Positions 53,993 to 62,321 of a stretch of 64,000 nt of DNA are shown piece after piece (positions within the stretch are counted from its first letter, which is position 1; each line of letters opens with the position of its first letter). The notes under the pieces are model-generated. The model was given only the letters and a program-made list of their open reading frames with translations. It was not told the DNA's origin and searched no databases. This DNA comes from Methylobacterium phyllostachyos (GTDB taxonomy: Bacteria > Pseudomonadota > Alphaproteobacteria > Rhizobiales > Beijerinckiaceae). The DNA is taken from contig NZ_FNHS01000006.1 of assembly GCF_900103445.1 (NCBI RefSeq), positions 278,944-342,943 of the forward strand, given 5' to 3'. The position numbers were made by a program, and so were the translations under genes.

Positions 53993-55555
53993 TCACGCCC
54001 GGTCGGCCGGGACGAGCCGGCCGCAGACCAGCTTCGTCTTCGAATCCCGCGGACGCTCCGGCTCCGCCGCGGCGCGTACCACGTCCTCCGGAATCGTCTC
54101 AGGTGGTCGCGCATCGGCATCCGGCTTCGTCAAGCGTGCGTCCCAGGTTCCGGGCGGCGGCGCATCGGGACCGGAATGGCGGGTGTGGCCGGCCTTCTTG
54201 AAAGCGGTGGCGTCCTCGATTTCGGCGTCTGCGGCGCAGCCCCACACCAAGGGTTCGTCCTGCACGTAGCGCTTGCCCAGCCTCCAGGCCGTCTCGGCCT
54301 TGGCGAGTTCGGCCCCGAGGTAGAAGGCGTGGGCGCCATCGCTAGCCACGTCGAGCTCGGGGAAGAAAGCCATCGCGTCGGTGCCGACCCTGTGGATGTC
54401 GCGGTTGTAGACGTGAATCCCGTCCTCCGCGACAGCGATCCGGTAGTTCGCATCCCTGACCTCCGCGGCGGCCTGGGCGATCTCCTCGGAGGTCTGCACA
54501 AAGGGTCGCTTGTCGTGGAGGGCGAGCAGGGCCCGGCCGTAGCCCTTGGGTAGCGCTGCATCCGCCTTGGCGGCGTACATCACCCGCCGGGCCGCATCGT
54601 GCTCCTCGACGGTACGGCGTGTGTGGTTGGAGACCTGCACGATCAGCACATTCCCGATCGCGAGTTCCGAGCACATGCCCACCAGGAGTGCGGTAACGCC
54701 GAGCGAATCTGCTTCTGTCAGCTCCGTCAGGTTGCCGGTACCCATCATCATGGCGATATCCGGCCAGCGGGCCCGGGTGTCGTGGTAGCGGGCGATCGAA
54801 TCGACGAAGCCGTGGTGGATCGGCTCCAGGATCGGGTCGGCGAGGAACGGCCGTCCGGCCTCGCGCATCCGCGCGATGGCGCGATCGAGGGAGGGCAGGT
54901 CGTCGGGGCGCGTCGGCACCAGCACCGGCACCGCCTCGGTCTCGAAGGCGAGGTCGAGGGTCTCCTCGTTGAGGCTCAGAAGGTAATCGGCCCCGGCCTC
55001 CGCACCCCGCGCCAGTTCCTCGCGCGAAAAGGAATCGACGCTGACCTTCAGGCCGGCGCCTTTCAAGGCCCGTACGGCGTCCTCGAGATGGGGGAAGGGC
55101 GTGTCCGGTAAGCCGCCGAGGTCGATGACGTCGGCGCCTCGGCGCGCGAGGTCACGCCCCTTCGCGAGGATCTCCCCGACGCTCATCTTCGAGGCGTCGA
55201 CGATTTCGGAGAAGATCCTGAGGTCGTGGCGGGAGAGATCGACCTTCCGGGCAGTCAGCCCGAACCAGGCGGGCAGATCGACCACCTCGTCAGGTCCGCG
55301 CTCCACGGGTACACCGAAATGCGCAGCGAGGTGTTCGGGATCGGCGCGGCAGCGGCCGGGCAGGATCACCCGGGTCGCGCCCTCGGGCAATACGACGCGG
55401 CGCCGGATGATCTCCTCGGTCATCAACGCGGCAACCTTCACGCCGGCATCCACGATGCTCCAACGGAACTTTTCCGGGAGGCCTGCTGCCACCTTCTCCA
55501 GACGGGCCCTCGCGAGCCGGCCGGTGACGAAGACGATGTGCTCGGGCCCGCTCAT
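53993..55555 (-). CDS. Dihydropteroate synthase-like protein (DUF6513), H4MPT pathway
   Basis: A 520-residue two-part protein. The N-terminal about 110 residues (HIVFVTGRLARARLEKVAAG; RVILPGRCRADPEHLAAHFG) form the DUF6513 region found before archaeal-type DHPS domains. The TIM-barrel part (about 125-400) has DASKMSVGEILAKGRDLARRG-type, GADVIDLGGLPDTPFP and IAMMMGTGNLTELTEADSLG. In archaea and methylotrophs such proteins are linked to methanopterin assembly. The start is ATG 55555, which overlaps the kinase gene's stop (ATGA). The C-terminal about 100 residues carry a Pro-rich tail. The exact step is not established here. Confidence 0.88.
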   Translation of the reverse strand: MSGPEHIVFVTGRLARARLEKVAAGLPEKFRWSIVDAGVKVAALMTEEIIRRRVVLPEGATRVILPGRCRADPEHLAAHFGVPVERGPDEVVDLPAWFGLTARKVDLSRHDLRIFSEIVDASKMSVGEILAKGRDLARRGADVIDLGGLPDTPFPHLEDAVRALKGAGLKVSVDSFSREELARGAEAGADYLLSLNEETLDLAFETEAVPVLVPTRPDDLPSLDRAIARMREAGRPFLADPILEPIHHGFVDSIARYHDTRARWPDIAMMMGTGNLTELTEADSLGVTALLVGMCSELAIGNVLIVQVSNHTRRTVEEHDAARRVMYAAKADAALPKGYGRALLALHDKRPFVQTSEEIAQAAAEVRDANYRIAVAEDGIHVYNRDIHRVGTDAMAFFPELDVASDGAHAFYLGAELAKAETAWRLGKRYVQDEPLVWGCAADAEIEDATAFKKAGHTRHSGPDAPPPGTWDARLTKPDADARPPETIPEDVVRAAAEPERPRDSKTKLVCGRLVPADRA

Positions 55556-56127
55556 GCTGCGTCCCTCGGCTCCACCGCGACCCGGGCACCCGGGCCCCAG
55601 ATCTCGATACGGCCGCCATAGCGCGCCGCGAAGGTCGGGAAGGCGGCATCCACGAGCCCGAGGGCGGCGAGCGCAGCCGCGTCCTGCCCGGGTGGCGCAT
55701 CGACGGATTTCACCAGCACGCATCTGTTCGCCGCGACCTGCACGGCGAGCCAGAGCGCGAGGCTGTCGGAGGTGACGTCCCAGGTCTCGGGAATGTCGGG
55801 GTGCCCGGCGCGCAGGGTGCGCGGATTCCAGATGCGTGCCGTGGCGGATGACGTGTCGGCCCAGGGTTCCAGGGTCTGAACGAGCCGGGGCTCGATCCCG
55901 CGGAAGATGCCGGCCGCGTCGCTCATCGCATCCAGCGCGCGGCGATGAGCCTCGGCGTCGCTGAAACCCTCCCGCGCCTGCGCGGCCCGTACCAGCGCCG
56001 CGAAGGTACCCCCGCCGGGGACGACGATGCAGCGTCCCGCGGCCCCGTCCGCGATCTCGGCCAGCAGGGCGCGCCGGCGGTGCGGATCCGCCTCAAGGCT
56101 TCCGCCGATCTTGATGACGACCGTCAC
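55552..56127 (-). CDS. Amino-acid kinase family protein (MfnE-like)
   Basis: A 191-residue kinase of the aspartate/glutamate/uridylate kinase fold. It starts at GTG 56127 (MTVVIKIGGSLEADP), with the glycine-rich ATP loop KIGGSL, a second glycine motif CIVVPGGGTFAALVRAAQ and TSDSLALWLAVQVAANRCVL. Its position between MfnB and a DHPS-like protein and its small size fit MfnE, which phosphorylates the aminomethylfuran phosphate in methanofuran synthesis. The frame extends to 56568 but that part overlaps mfnB. GTGA overlap with mfnB couples translation. The MfnE role is inference from family and context. Confidence 0.85.
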   Translation of the reverse strand: MTVVIKIGGSLEADPHRRRALLAEIADGAAGRCIVVPGGGTFAALVRAAQAREGFSDAEAHRRALDAMSDAAGIFRGIEPRLVQTLEPWADTSSATARIWNPRTLRAGHPDIPETWDVTSDSLALWLAVQVAANRCVLVKSVDAPPGQDAAALAALGLVDAAFPTFAARYGGRIEIWGPGARVAVEPRDAA

Positions 56128-56825
56128 GCCGCATCCCGCTGGTTCGGGCGCAGGGCGCGCAGAGCTTCGGCGATCCGCAGCGGATCGAGGCCGTTGCGTC
56201 GATCGAAGTCGCGGCACAGGCCGCCGCGGAAGCCGAGGTAATCCGGTCGGTGCTCGGCCAGGGGCGCGATGTCGATGACCCGGAGGGAACCCGCCAGGCC
56301 GCTCATCAGGCCGTGGGCGCGGCAGGCCTGCGTGAAGGCCGCGAGGTCCCTGGGCTCGATCAGATCGGGCAAGCGGGGCCCGCCTTTGCCGGCGGTGTCG
56401 ATCATCGCGCCGGCAAAGCCCGCCTGCGCGAGAGCCGGCAACAGCCCGGCATCGGCCCCGTCCTCGGCGAACAGGACAGCGATCAGGCGTCCACCCGCGG
56501 CGGCCGCGAGCGCGGCGAAGGCAGCGGTATCGCGCCGGCGATCCGCGTCGAGGCCGGTCTTCACCCAATCGACGCCGGTGGCGGCCATAGCCGCCAAGGC
56601 AGCGGGCGCCGGGTCGGCCACCGCGCTTGTCACAGCTTCGCCGGCCACGCGGTCCACGATCTCCCGGACGCAGGCCGGATCAAGGGCGCCGAGCGCCCCG
56701 CGCTCGGGATCCTTCGCGTCGATCAGGTCGGCGCCCGCGAGCCGGGTCGCCTCCGCCTCGGCGGGATCGCGGACGCTGACGAGGAGGCGGGGCCGGGGGC
56801 GGATCGGAGGAGACGACGCGGGCAC
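56124..56825 (-). CDS. mfnB: (5-formylfuran-3-yl)methyl phosphate synthase (MfnB)
   Basis: A 233-residue TIM-barrel enzyme. In archaea MfnB condenses two molecules of glyceraldehyde 3-phosphate to make the furan ring of methanofuran. The Schiff-base lysine region is GADLIDAKDPERGALGALDP (Lys38), and further family segments are AATGVDWVKTGLDADRRRDT and MIDTAGKGGPRLPDL, containing a second lysine of the active site. In Methylobacterium methanofuran is needed by the formyltransferase/hydrolase complex that turns formyl-H4MPT into formate. It overlaps the kinase gene by GTGA. Confidence 0.9.
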   Translation of the reverse strand: MPASSPPIRPRPRLLVSVRDPAEAEATRLAGADLIDAKDPERGALGALDPACVREIVDRVAGEAVTSAVADPAPAALAAMAATGVDWVKTGLDADRRRDTAAFAALAAAAGGRLIAVLFAEDGADAGLLPALAQAGFAGAMIDTAGKGGPRLPDLIEPRDLAAFTQACRAHGLMSGLAGSLRVIDIAPLAEHRPDYLGFRGGLCRDFDRRNGLDPLRIAEALRALRPNQRDAA

Positions 56826-56853
56826 GGATGACTCAAGGATCTGACGGAACGCC

Positions 56854-57381
56854 TCAGGATTTCCCGGGCAGCGGCTCGGCGAGCAGGCGGTTCTTCACCA
56901 CCCAGCGCATCGCGTGAGCCCAGGTATCGTCGGTGTCGGCCCGGATCGTGACCTGCCCGCCGCGCACCACCTTGCCGGTATCGGCTTCGGCGACGGTGAC
57001 GTTCAGGTTGAAGATCTGGCCGGACCCCTTCTCCACATAACCCGTCACGACGAGGTCTGCACCCAGGCTCTTGCCGATGTCCGCCGCGCAACCGTTGCAC
57101 TTGTAGAGCGGACCCTCCTTGGCCACGATGTCGGCCTTCGGTGCCGTATCGACGATCTCCAAGCCGGCCTGATCGTGCAGCGCCTTGCGCAGTTCATCGG
57201 TCACCAGCGTGAGTTTCTTCGTATCGGCCGGCCGTGCCCTCGCCCCGTAGGAGGCGCCGGGTTCGAACAGTTCCACGGGGAACACCGCCGCCTTCTCGGC
57301 AGCCAGAGCCGCGGCCGGCAGGACGCTTGCCAAAGCAACAAGGCCGCACGCGATCGCCGCAGGACAGGACAGTTGGCGCAT
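56854..57381 (-). CDS. DUF2380-like exported protein
   Basis: A 175-residue protein with a signal peptide (LSCPAAIACGLVALASVLPA). The mature part has EKAAVFPVELFEPGASYGAR, a Rossmann-like segment LTLVTDELRKALHDQAGLEI, a CNGC pair (cysteines two residues apart) in LYKCNGCAADIGKSL, and ADLVVTGYVEKGSGQIFNLN. It resembles DUF2380 proteins as I remember them. The CxxC pair suggests a disulfide or a metal site. It is the first gene of the operon that contains mfnB (28-bp gap) and is divergent from lutA. Confidence 0.75.
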   Translation of the reverse strand: MRQLSCPAAIACGLVALASVLPAAALAAEKAAVFPVELFEPGASYGARARPADTKKLTLVTDELRKALHDQAGLEIVDTAPKADIVAKEGPLYKCNGCAADIGKSLGADLVVTGYVEKGSGQIFNLNVTVAEADTGKVVRGGQVTIRADTDDTWAHAMRWVVKNRLLAEPLPGKS

Positions 57382-57591
57382 GGGCGGGGCGATCCTCTCG
57401 ACGATCCGGCCGCTCCGGGCGACCTCGGTCCGGCATAGGTCGGGCGGCGGGACACTTTGGCAATGTACTTCCCGATCGGCCTGATCCACGAGGAACCTCT
57501 ACAGGGGTGGCCCGCAACGTCGGGAACGTGAACAGCCCCAGTGAATACCGCGATTGAGCGGTCGGGACGGAAACTGGTAGAGGCCGTGCCT
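57382..57591. promoter_or_regulatory. Divergent control region between the cofactor operon and lutA
   Basis: About 210 bp separate the starts of the DUF2380 gene and the binding-protein gene. It must hold promoters for both directions. CGGGA at 57449-57453 is mirrored by TCCCG at 57470-57474 around an AT-richer core. No conserved regulator site can be named. Confidence 0.4.
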
Positions 57592-58827
57592 ATGCACAAT
57601 CCTGCACCCGAGACAGTCTTCCCGCGGCCCGCACGGCGGGGCTGGCTGCGCGCGGGTCTCGTCTTGCTGGGACTGATACCGGTTGCCGCGCGGGCGCAGC
57701 AGCCGCCGCCGCAACCCATCGAAACGCATATTGGCTTGATCTGGCACCCGCAGCCGGCGCCTTCCTCCTACGACGCCGAGGCGGCGCCCGAGGATGAGGG
57801 CTTGGCCGGCGCCAAAATGGGGATCGCAGACAACAACACAACCGGGCGTTTTACCAAACAGACCTACGCCCTGGACGAGGTGGCGCTGACGGACGACAAG
57901 CCCGATCCGGTGGCTGCCGCCAGGGATCTGGTCGCCAAGGGCGTGCGCTACCTCATCCTGGCGCTGCCCGCCGACGCTGTGCTGGCGGTGTCGGACGCCG
58001 TAAAGGACACGGGCACGGTCGTCTTGAATGCCGGCGCCTCGGACGACCGGCTCCGGGGCGCCGATTGTCGGGCGAACGTCTTCCACATCCTGCCGTCCCG
58101 GGCGATGCTCACCGATGCGCTCGCGCAGTACCTCACGGTCATGCGCTGGCGGAAGCTCTTCCTGATCGTCGGCCCGACCGACGCCGACAAGGCCTACGCC
58201 GAGGCGGTGCGCAACTCCGCTCGGAAATTCGCCCTCAAGATCACGGCCGAAAAGCCCTGGACCTTCGGACCCCTCGCCAAGGCGCGCGGCGACACCCCGA
58301 CCCGGGCGGAGGCCATGGTGTTCACCAGGGGGCTCGACTACGACATGGCGATCGTGGCCGACGAGGAGGGGGATTGGGGCGACTACGTCCCCTACCGCAC
58401 GGTCGATCCGCGTCCGGTGGGCGGCACGCAGGCCCTGACCCCGACCACGTGGTCACCGGTTCTGGAAACCTGGGGTGCCGCGCAGGCGCAGAACCGATTT
58501 CGCCGCCTCTCCGGTCGGCTGATGCGTCCCTTGGACTACCAGGTCTGGGCCGCGGTGCGGACGGTGGGCGAGGCGGTCACCGCGAAGAAGACCAACGACC
58601 CGGCGGTCATCGCGCCGTATCTGGTCGAGCCGGCCTTCACCCTGCCGGCCTACAAGGGCGTGCCGCTGAGCTTCCGACCCTGGGATCACCAACTGCGGCA
58701 GGCCATCATCGTCGTGCAGCCCAAGGCCCTGGTCTCGGTGGCACCGGAGCAGGGCTTCCTGCATCAGCGCACGCCGCTCGACACGCTCGGGGTGGATCTT
58801 CCCGAAACCACCTGCAAGTTCAAGTGA
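57592..58827 (+). CDS. lutA: Lanthanide-cluster ABC transporter periplasmic binding protein
   Basis: A 411-residue periplasmic binding protein of the group called 'PQQ-dependent alcohol dehydrogenase system' (TIGR03863), distantly related to branched-chain amino-acid binding proteins. The signal sequence is RRGWLRAGLVLLGLIPVAAR. The mature part starts with IETHIGLIWHPQPAPSSYDA and has DLVAKGVRYLILALPADAVL and VGPTDADKAYAEAVRNSARK. ATG 57592 has a TAGAGG element 8 bp ahead and is preferred to GTG 57541. It is the first of eight genes in the order of the lut cluster of Methylorubrum extorquens, where LutA is reported to bind light lanthanides. Function here is by synteny. Confidence 0.87.
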   Translation: MHNPAPETVFPRPARRGWLRAGLVLLGLIPVAARAQQPPPQPIETHIGLIWHPQPAPSSYDAEAAPEDEGLAGAKMGIADNNTTGRFTKQTYALDEVALTDDKPDPVAAARDLVAKGVRYLILALPADAVLAVSDAVKDTGTVVLNAGASDDRLRGADCRANVFHILPSRAMLTDALAQYLTVMRWRKLFLIVGPTDADKAYAEAVRNSARKFALKITAEKPWTFGPLAKARGDTPTRAEAMVFTRGLDYDMAIVADEEGDWGDYVPYRTVDPRPVGGTQALTPTTWSPVLETWGAAQAQNRFRRLSGRLMRPLDYQVWAAVRTVGEAVTAKKTNDPAVIAPYLVEPAFTLPAYKGVPLSFRPWDHQLRQAIIVVQPKALVSVAPEQGFLHQRTPLDTLGVDLPETTCKFK

Positions 58828-58948
58828 ATGGCCCGCCTGCGGCGTTGACGAGCGGTCCAAACCCTCGCACCACGCGGATCTCGCACTACTATCCAGGCCC
58901 GAGAATGTCCCCCGGGGACGCCGGGACGTCGCAAGGGAAGGGAATGGC

Positions 58949-59932
58949 ATGAGCCGCCGCGTCGAGGCAGGTCTGAGCGTAATCGCCCTCGGTGCATGGT
59001 TCGCCCTATGCGGGCCAGCCGCCGCCTTCACGGCCTACGTCACCAACGAGAAGGGCAACTCGGTCAGCGTGATCGACACCACCACCATGGCGGTAACCGC
59101 CACATGGAAGGTGGGAAGGCGGCCCCGGGGCGTGACGCTCTCCAAGGACGGCAAGGAGCTGTTCGTCTGCGCCAGCGACGACGACCGGATCGACGTGCTC
59201 GATACAAGCTCCGGCAAGGTCGTGCGGTCCCTGCGCTCCGGACCGGACCCGGAGCAGTTCATCCTCGCGGCCTCCGGCAACCCGCTCTACGTCGCCAACG
59301 AGGACGACAGCCAGGTCACCATCATCGACATCGAGAAGAACAAGGTGCTGGCCGAGGTGCCGGTCGGCGTCGAGCCGGAGGGGATGGGCCTGTCGCCGGA
59401 CGGCTCGATTCTGGTGAACACCTCCGAGACGACCAACATGGCTCACTTCATCGACACCAAGACCTTCCAGGTCATCGACAACGTGCTGGTGGATGCGCGG
59501 CCGCGCTTCGCGGAATTCACGGCCGATGGCAAGTTCCTCTGGGTCTCCGCGGAGGTCGGCGGCACGGTGAGCGTGATCGACGTGGCTCAGCGCCGCGTCA
59601 TCAAGAAGATAACCTTCAAGATCCCGAGCGTGAACGACGAGGCAATCCAGCCCGTGGGCATCCGGATCACCAAGGACGGGACCAAGGCCTTCGTGGCGCT
59701 CGGCCCGGCCAACCGCGTCGCCGTCGTCGATGCCAAGACCTACGAGGTCGAGAAATACCTGCCGGTGGGCCAGCGCGTCTGGCAGCTCGCCTTCACGCCG
59801 GACCAGAAGCAGCTCTTCACGACCAACGGCACGTCGAACGACGTTTCGGTGATCGATGTGGCGTCCGAGAAGGTGGTCAAGAGCATCCCGGTCGGCCTGC
59901 TGCCCTGGGGCGTGGCGATCTCGCCGAACTGA
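58949..59932 (+). CDS. lutB: PQQ-associated YVTN beta-propeller protein
   Basis: A 327-residue exported propeller with a signal peptide (VIALGAWFALCGPAAAF). Repeats follow from residue about 30: TAYVTNEKGNSVSVIDTTTM, GKELFVCASDDDRIDVLDTS, NPLYVANEDDSQVTIIDIEK and GKFLWVSAEVGGTVSVIDVA. It matches the family of PQQ-dependent catabolism-associated beta-propellers (TIGR03866). Several repeats hold acidic clusters (DDD, EDDS) that could touch metal ions, but this is speculative. It corresponds in order to lutB, described as an exported protein. A Shine-Dalgarno AAGGGAA lies 8 bp before the ATG. Confidence 0.85.
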   Translation: MSRRVEAGLSVIALGAWFALCGPAAAFTAYVTNEKGNSVSVIDTTTMAVTATWKVGRRPRGVTLSKDGKELFVCASDDDRIDVLDTSSGKVVRSLRSGPDPEQFILAASGNPLYVANEDDSQVTIIDIEKNKVLAEVPVGVEPEGMGLSPDGSILVNTSETTNMAHFIDTKTFQVIDNVLVDARPRFAEFTADGKFLWVSAEVGGTVSVIDVAQRRVIKKITFKIPSVNDEAIQPVGIRITKDGTKAFVALGPANRVAVVDAKTYEVEKYLPVGQRVWQLAFTPDQKQLFTTNGTSNDVSVIDVASEKVVKSIPVGLLPWGVAISPN

Positions 59933-60000
59933 TCGGGGACAGCCTCGGCACTCGAAGCGAACAGGACGCCGGACACGGCGGCCCAAAGGTGGGAAACGCG

Positions 60001-60435
60001 ATGACGCGCATGTTTCGAACGGCGGCTCTCGCCCTGGCGGGGCTGCTCACGGCCGGTCCGGCTTTGGCCCTGGACCTGACCAAGAAGCGGGAAAATCTGC
60101 CGGATCTCGTGCTTGGCGACGATCAAGGCAATGATTTCATCGTCGAGAACAAGGACATCACCCTCGAATCCGGCAAAGCTTACCGGCTGCGCATCGTCGC
60201 GAAGGGACATCAGGAATACAAATTCTATGCGCCGGAGTTTTTCCGGTACATCTGGTTCAACCAGATCGTGATCGAGCACAAGGAAATCCATGGCGGCGGA
60301 CCGCCCGATCACTTGGAATTCGACGATCCCGGCGAGATCGCGATCGAGTTCGTGGCGATCAAACCTGGCACCTACAGCTGGGCGGCGCGCGGCCTGGAGG
60401 CGAAGGGCATGACCGGTACGCTGACGGTGAAGTGA
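60001..60435 (+). CDS. lutC: Cupredoxin-like periplasmic protein of the lanthanide cluster
   Basis: A 144-residue exported protein with a signal peptide (TAALALAGLLTAGPALA). The body has the cupredoxin-like beta-sandwich pattern: NKDITLESGKAYRLRIVAKG in the first strands and FVAIKPGTYSWAARGLEAKG, MTGTLTVK at the end. The blue-copper cysteine expected near the C-terminal loop is missing, and there is no cysteine at all. Instead the central part is rich in His and acidic residues (IEHKEIHGGGPPDHLEFDDP). A metal other than type 1 copper is possible. It corresponds in order to lutC; the name rests on synteny only. Confidence 0.75.
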   Translation: MTRMFRTAALALAGLLTAGPALALDLTKKRENLPDLVLGDDQGNDFIVENKDITLESGKAYRLRIVAKGHQEYKFYAPEFFRYIWFNQIVIEHKEIHGGGPPDHLEFDDPGEIAIEFVAIKPGTYSWAARGLEAKGMTGTLTVK

Positions 60436-60677
60436 TGCGCGCTTTACTCCTCGCCTTGAGCCTGATTGCCGCCGGGCCAGCCTTCGCCGCCGACGATGCC
60501 TCCTCCTGCGCCGAGGGCATCACGATGATCCGCGACGCCCTGGCGCTGAATCCGGCGGAATCCGCGTTGCCCAAGCTCAAGAAGGCTCTGCGCGTCGCCG
60601 AGCGGGAGCAGAAAGAGGGCGAGTTCGACGAGTGCCTCGATGCGGTCGGCGATGCCCGGAAGGCGTTGGGCCAATGA
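60435..60677 (+). CDS. lutD: Small exported helical protein of the lanthanide cluster
   Basis: An 80-residue protein starting at ATG 60435, one base into the preceding stop (TGATG). The signal peptide is LLLALSLIAAGPAFA. The mature part is about 60 residues and almost entirely helical (EGITMIRDALALNPAESALP, KLKKALRVAEREQKEGEFDE) with two cysteines that may form a disulfide linking two helices. Acidic residues are frequent. It ends inside the ATPase start (ATGA). It corresponds by position to lutD; I cannot verify orthology. Confidence 0.68.
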   Translation: MRALLLALSLIAAGPAFAADDASSCAEGITMIRDALALNPAESALPKLKKALRVAEREQKEGEFDECLDAVGDARKALGQ

Positions 60678-61417
60678 GTGCCGATGCCGCACTCCGTGTC
60701 GAGCATGTCGGCCATCGGTTCGGCGCCCGGGCTGCCCTCGACGACGTGTCGCTCGACGTGGGACGCGGACGCTTCGCGGCGCTGCTCGGGCCGAACGGCG
60801 CCGGCAAGACCACGCTGTTTTCGGTGGTCACCCGACTCTACAACAACCAGACCGGGCGGGTCTCGATCTTCGGGCACGCCCTGGACCGCGAGCCCTCCCG
60901 GGCTCTGGCTCGCCTCGGCGTGGTGTTCCAGGCTCGCACGCTGGATACCGACCTCACCGTCGAGCAGAACCTGCTCTACCATGCGAGCCTGCACGGCATC
61001 GCTCGGGGTGCCGGAAAGGCCCGGGTCGGGCTGCTCCTCGATCGGGTGGGACTCTCAGACCGACGTCACGACAAGGTGCGGACGCTCTCGGGTGGCCAGT
61101 CGCGGCGGATCGAGATCGCCCGGTCGCTGATCCATCGCCCGGACCTACTCCTGCTCGATGAGCCAACCGTCGGCCTCGATCTGGAATCGCGCGCCGATAT
61201 CGTGGCGATCGTGCGTGCGCTGGTACGGGAGGAGGGCCTGTCGGTCCTGTGGGCGACCCATATCTTCGAGGAGATCGCACCGGAGGACGATGCCATCGTC
61301 CTGCACCGGGGCCGGATCGTCGCCCGGGGCTGCGCGGGCGATATCGGCGCGCCCGGAGAGGCGCTCGCCGACGCGTTCCGCCGCATCGTGGCCGAACCGG
61401 GGAGGGCGGCAGCATGA
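60674..61417 (+). CDS. lutE: ABC transporter ATP-binding protein of the lanthanide cluster
   Basis: A 247-residue ATPase: Walker A GPNGAGKTT, Q-loop GVVFQARTLDTDLTVEQN, signature TLSGGQSRRIEIARSL, Walker B LLLLDEPTVGLD and switch histidine WATHIFEEIA. It belongs to the group annotated as the ATP-binding subunit of PQQ-dependent alcohol dehydrogenase systems (TIGR03864). ATG 60674 overlaps the previous stop (ATGA). It energises the permease encoded next. The lut genes of Methylorubrum extorquens and pedABC of Pseudomonas putida belong to this kind of transporter. Confidence 0.9.
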   Translation: MSADAALRVEHVGHRFGARAALDDVSLDVGRGRFAALLGPNGAGKTTLFSVVTRLYNNQTGRVSIFGHALDREPSRALARLGVVFQARTLDTDLTVEQNLLYHASLHGIARGAGKARVGLLLDRVGLSDRRHDKVRTLSGGQSRRIEIARSLIHRPDLLLLDEPTVGLDLESRADIVAIVRALVREEGLSVLWATHIFEEIAPEDDAIVLHRGRIVARGCAGDIGAPGEALADAFRRIVAEPGRAAA

Positions 61418-62307
61418 GCGCGCCGACGCACGTTTCCACGGTGGCTCCGGCCGCACCCACGCGAACGGAATCGACGCGGATCGGCCGTCTCGACACGGTA
61501 GGCTACCTGATCTGCCTCGGCGGGATCGTCCGTCGGGAATTGCTGCGCTTTTTCAATCAGAAGGAGCGGTTCTTCTCGGCGTTGGTCCGGCCGCTCGTCT
61601 GGCTTTTCATTTTCGCGGCGGGGTTCCGCAACACGCTCGGCGTTTCCATCGAACCCCCCTACCAGACCTACGTGCTGTACGAGGTCTACGTGGTGCCTGG
61701 TCTGGCGGTGATGATCCAGCTGTTCAACGGCATGCAATCGTCGCTCTCGATGGTCTACGACCGCGAAGTCGGCTCCATGAAGGTGCTCCTGACGTCACCA
61801 TATCCGCGCTGGCTGCTGTTGTTGGCCAAGCTGATCGCGGGCGTATCCGTCTCGGTCGTGCAGGCTTACGCGTTCCTGGCGGTGGCCTATTTCTGGGAAA
61901 CCGACATCCCCCCGCTCGGCTACCTGACGGCGCTTCCGGCCTTTCTGGCCTCGGGTCTGATGCTCGGGGCGATCGGGCTGTTCCTGTCGTCGCTGGTGCG
62001 TCAGCTCGAGAACTTCGCCAGCGTGATGAACTTCGTGATCTTCCCGATGTTCTTCGCCTCCTCGGCTCTCTACCCCCTGTGGCGGATCCGGGAATCCTCC
62101 GAGACGCTGTACTGGATCTGTGAGCTGAACCCGTTCAGCCACGCGGTTCAGCTCGTCCGCTACGCCCTCTACGTCCAGTTCGAGCCGGTCGCCTGTGCCG
62201 TGGTGGTGGGCGTGACGCTCGCCTTCTTCGGCATGGCGGTCGTCGCCTATGACCCCGGCCGTGGCATCATGGCCCGGCGCGGCGGCCCGGCCGGCGAGAC
62301 GCCTTGA
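61414..62307 (+). CDS. lutF: ABC transporter permease of the lanthanide cluster
   Basis: A 297-residue inner-membrane protein of the ABC-2 type with about six helices: LVWLFIFAAGFRNTLGVSIE, VPGLAVMIQLFNGMQSSLSM, FLASGLMLGAIGLFLSSLV and FFASSALYPLWRIRESS. It matches the PedC-like permease family (TIGR03861). ABC-2 permeases are usually exporters, whereas a binding-protein-dependent transporter is normally an importer; the combination is odd and characteristic of this family. It overlaps the ATPase by ATGA. Confidence 0.9.
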   Translation: MSAPTHVSTVAPAAPTRTESTRIGRLDTVGYLICLGGIVRRELLRFFNQKERFFSALVRPLVWLFIFAAGFRNTLGVSIEPPYQTYVLYEVYVVPGLAVMIQLFNGMQSSLSMVYDREVGSMKVLLTSPYPRWLLLLAKLIAGVSVSVVQAYAFLAVAYFWETDIPPLGYLTALPAFLASGLMLGAIGLFLSSLVRQLENFASVMNFVIFPMFFASSALYPLWRIRESSETLYWICELNPFSHAVQLVRYALYVQFEPVACAVVVGVTLAFFGMAVVAYDPGRGIMARRGGPAGETP

Positions 62308-62321
62308 TGGAGCCCGTTTCG

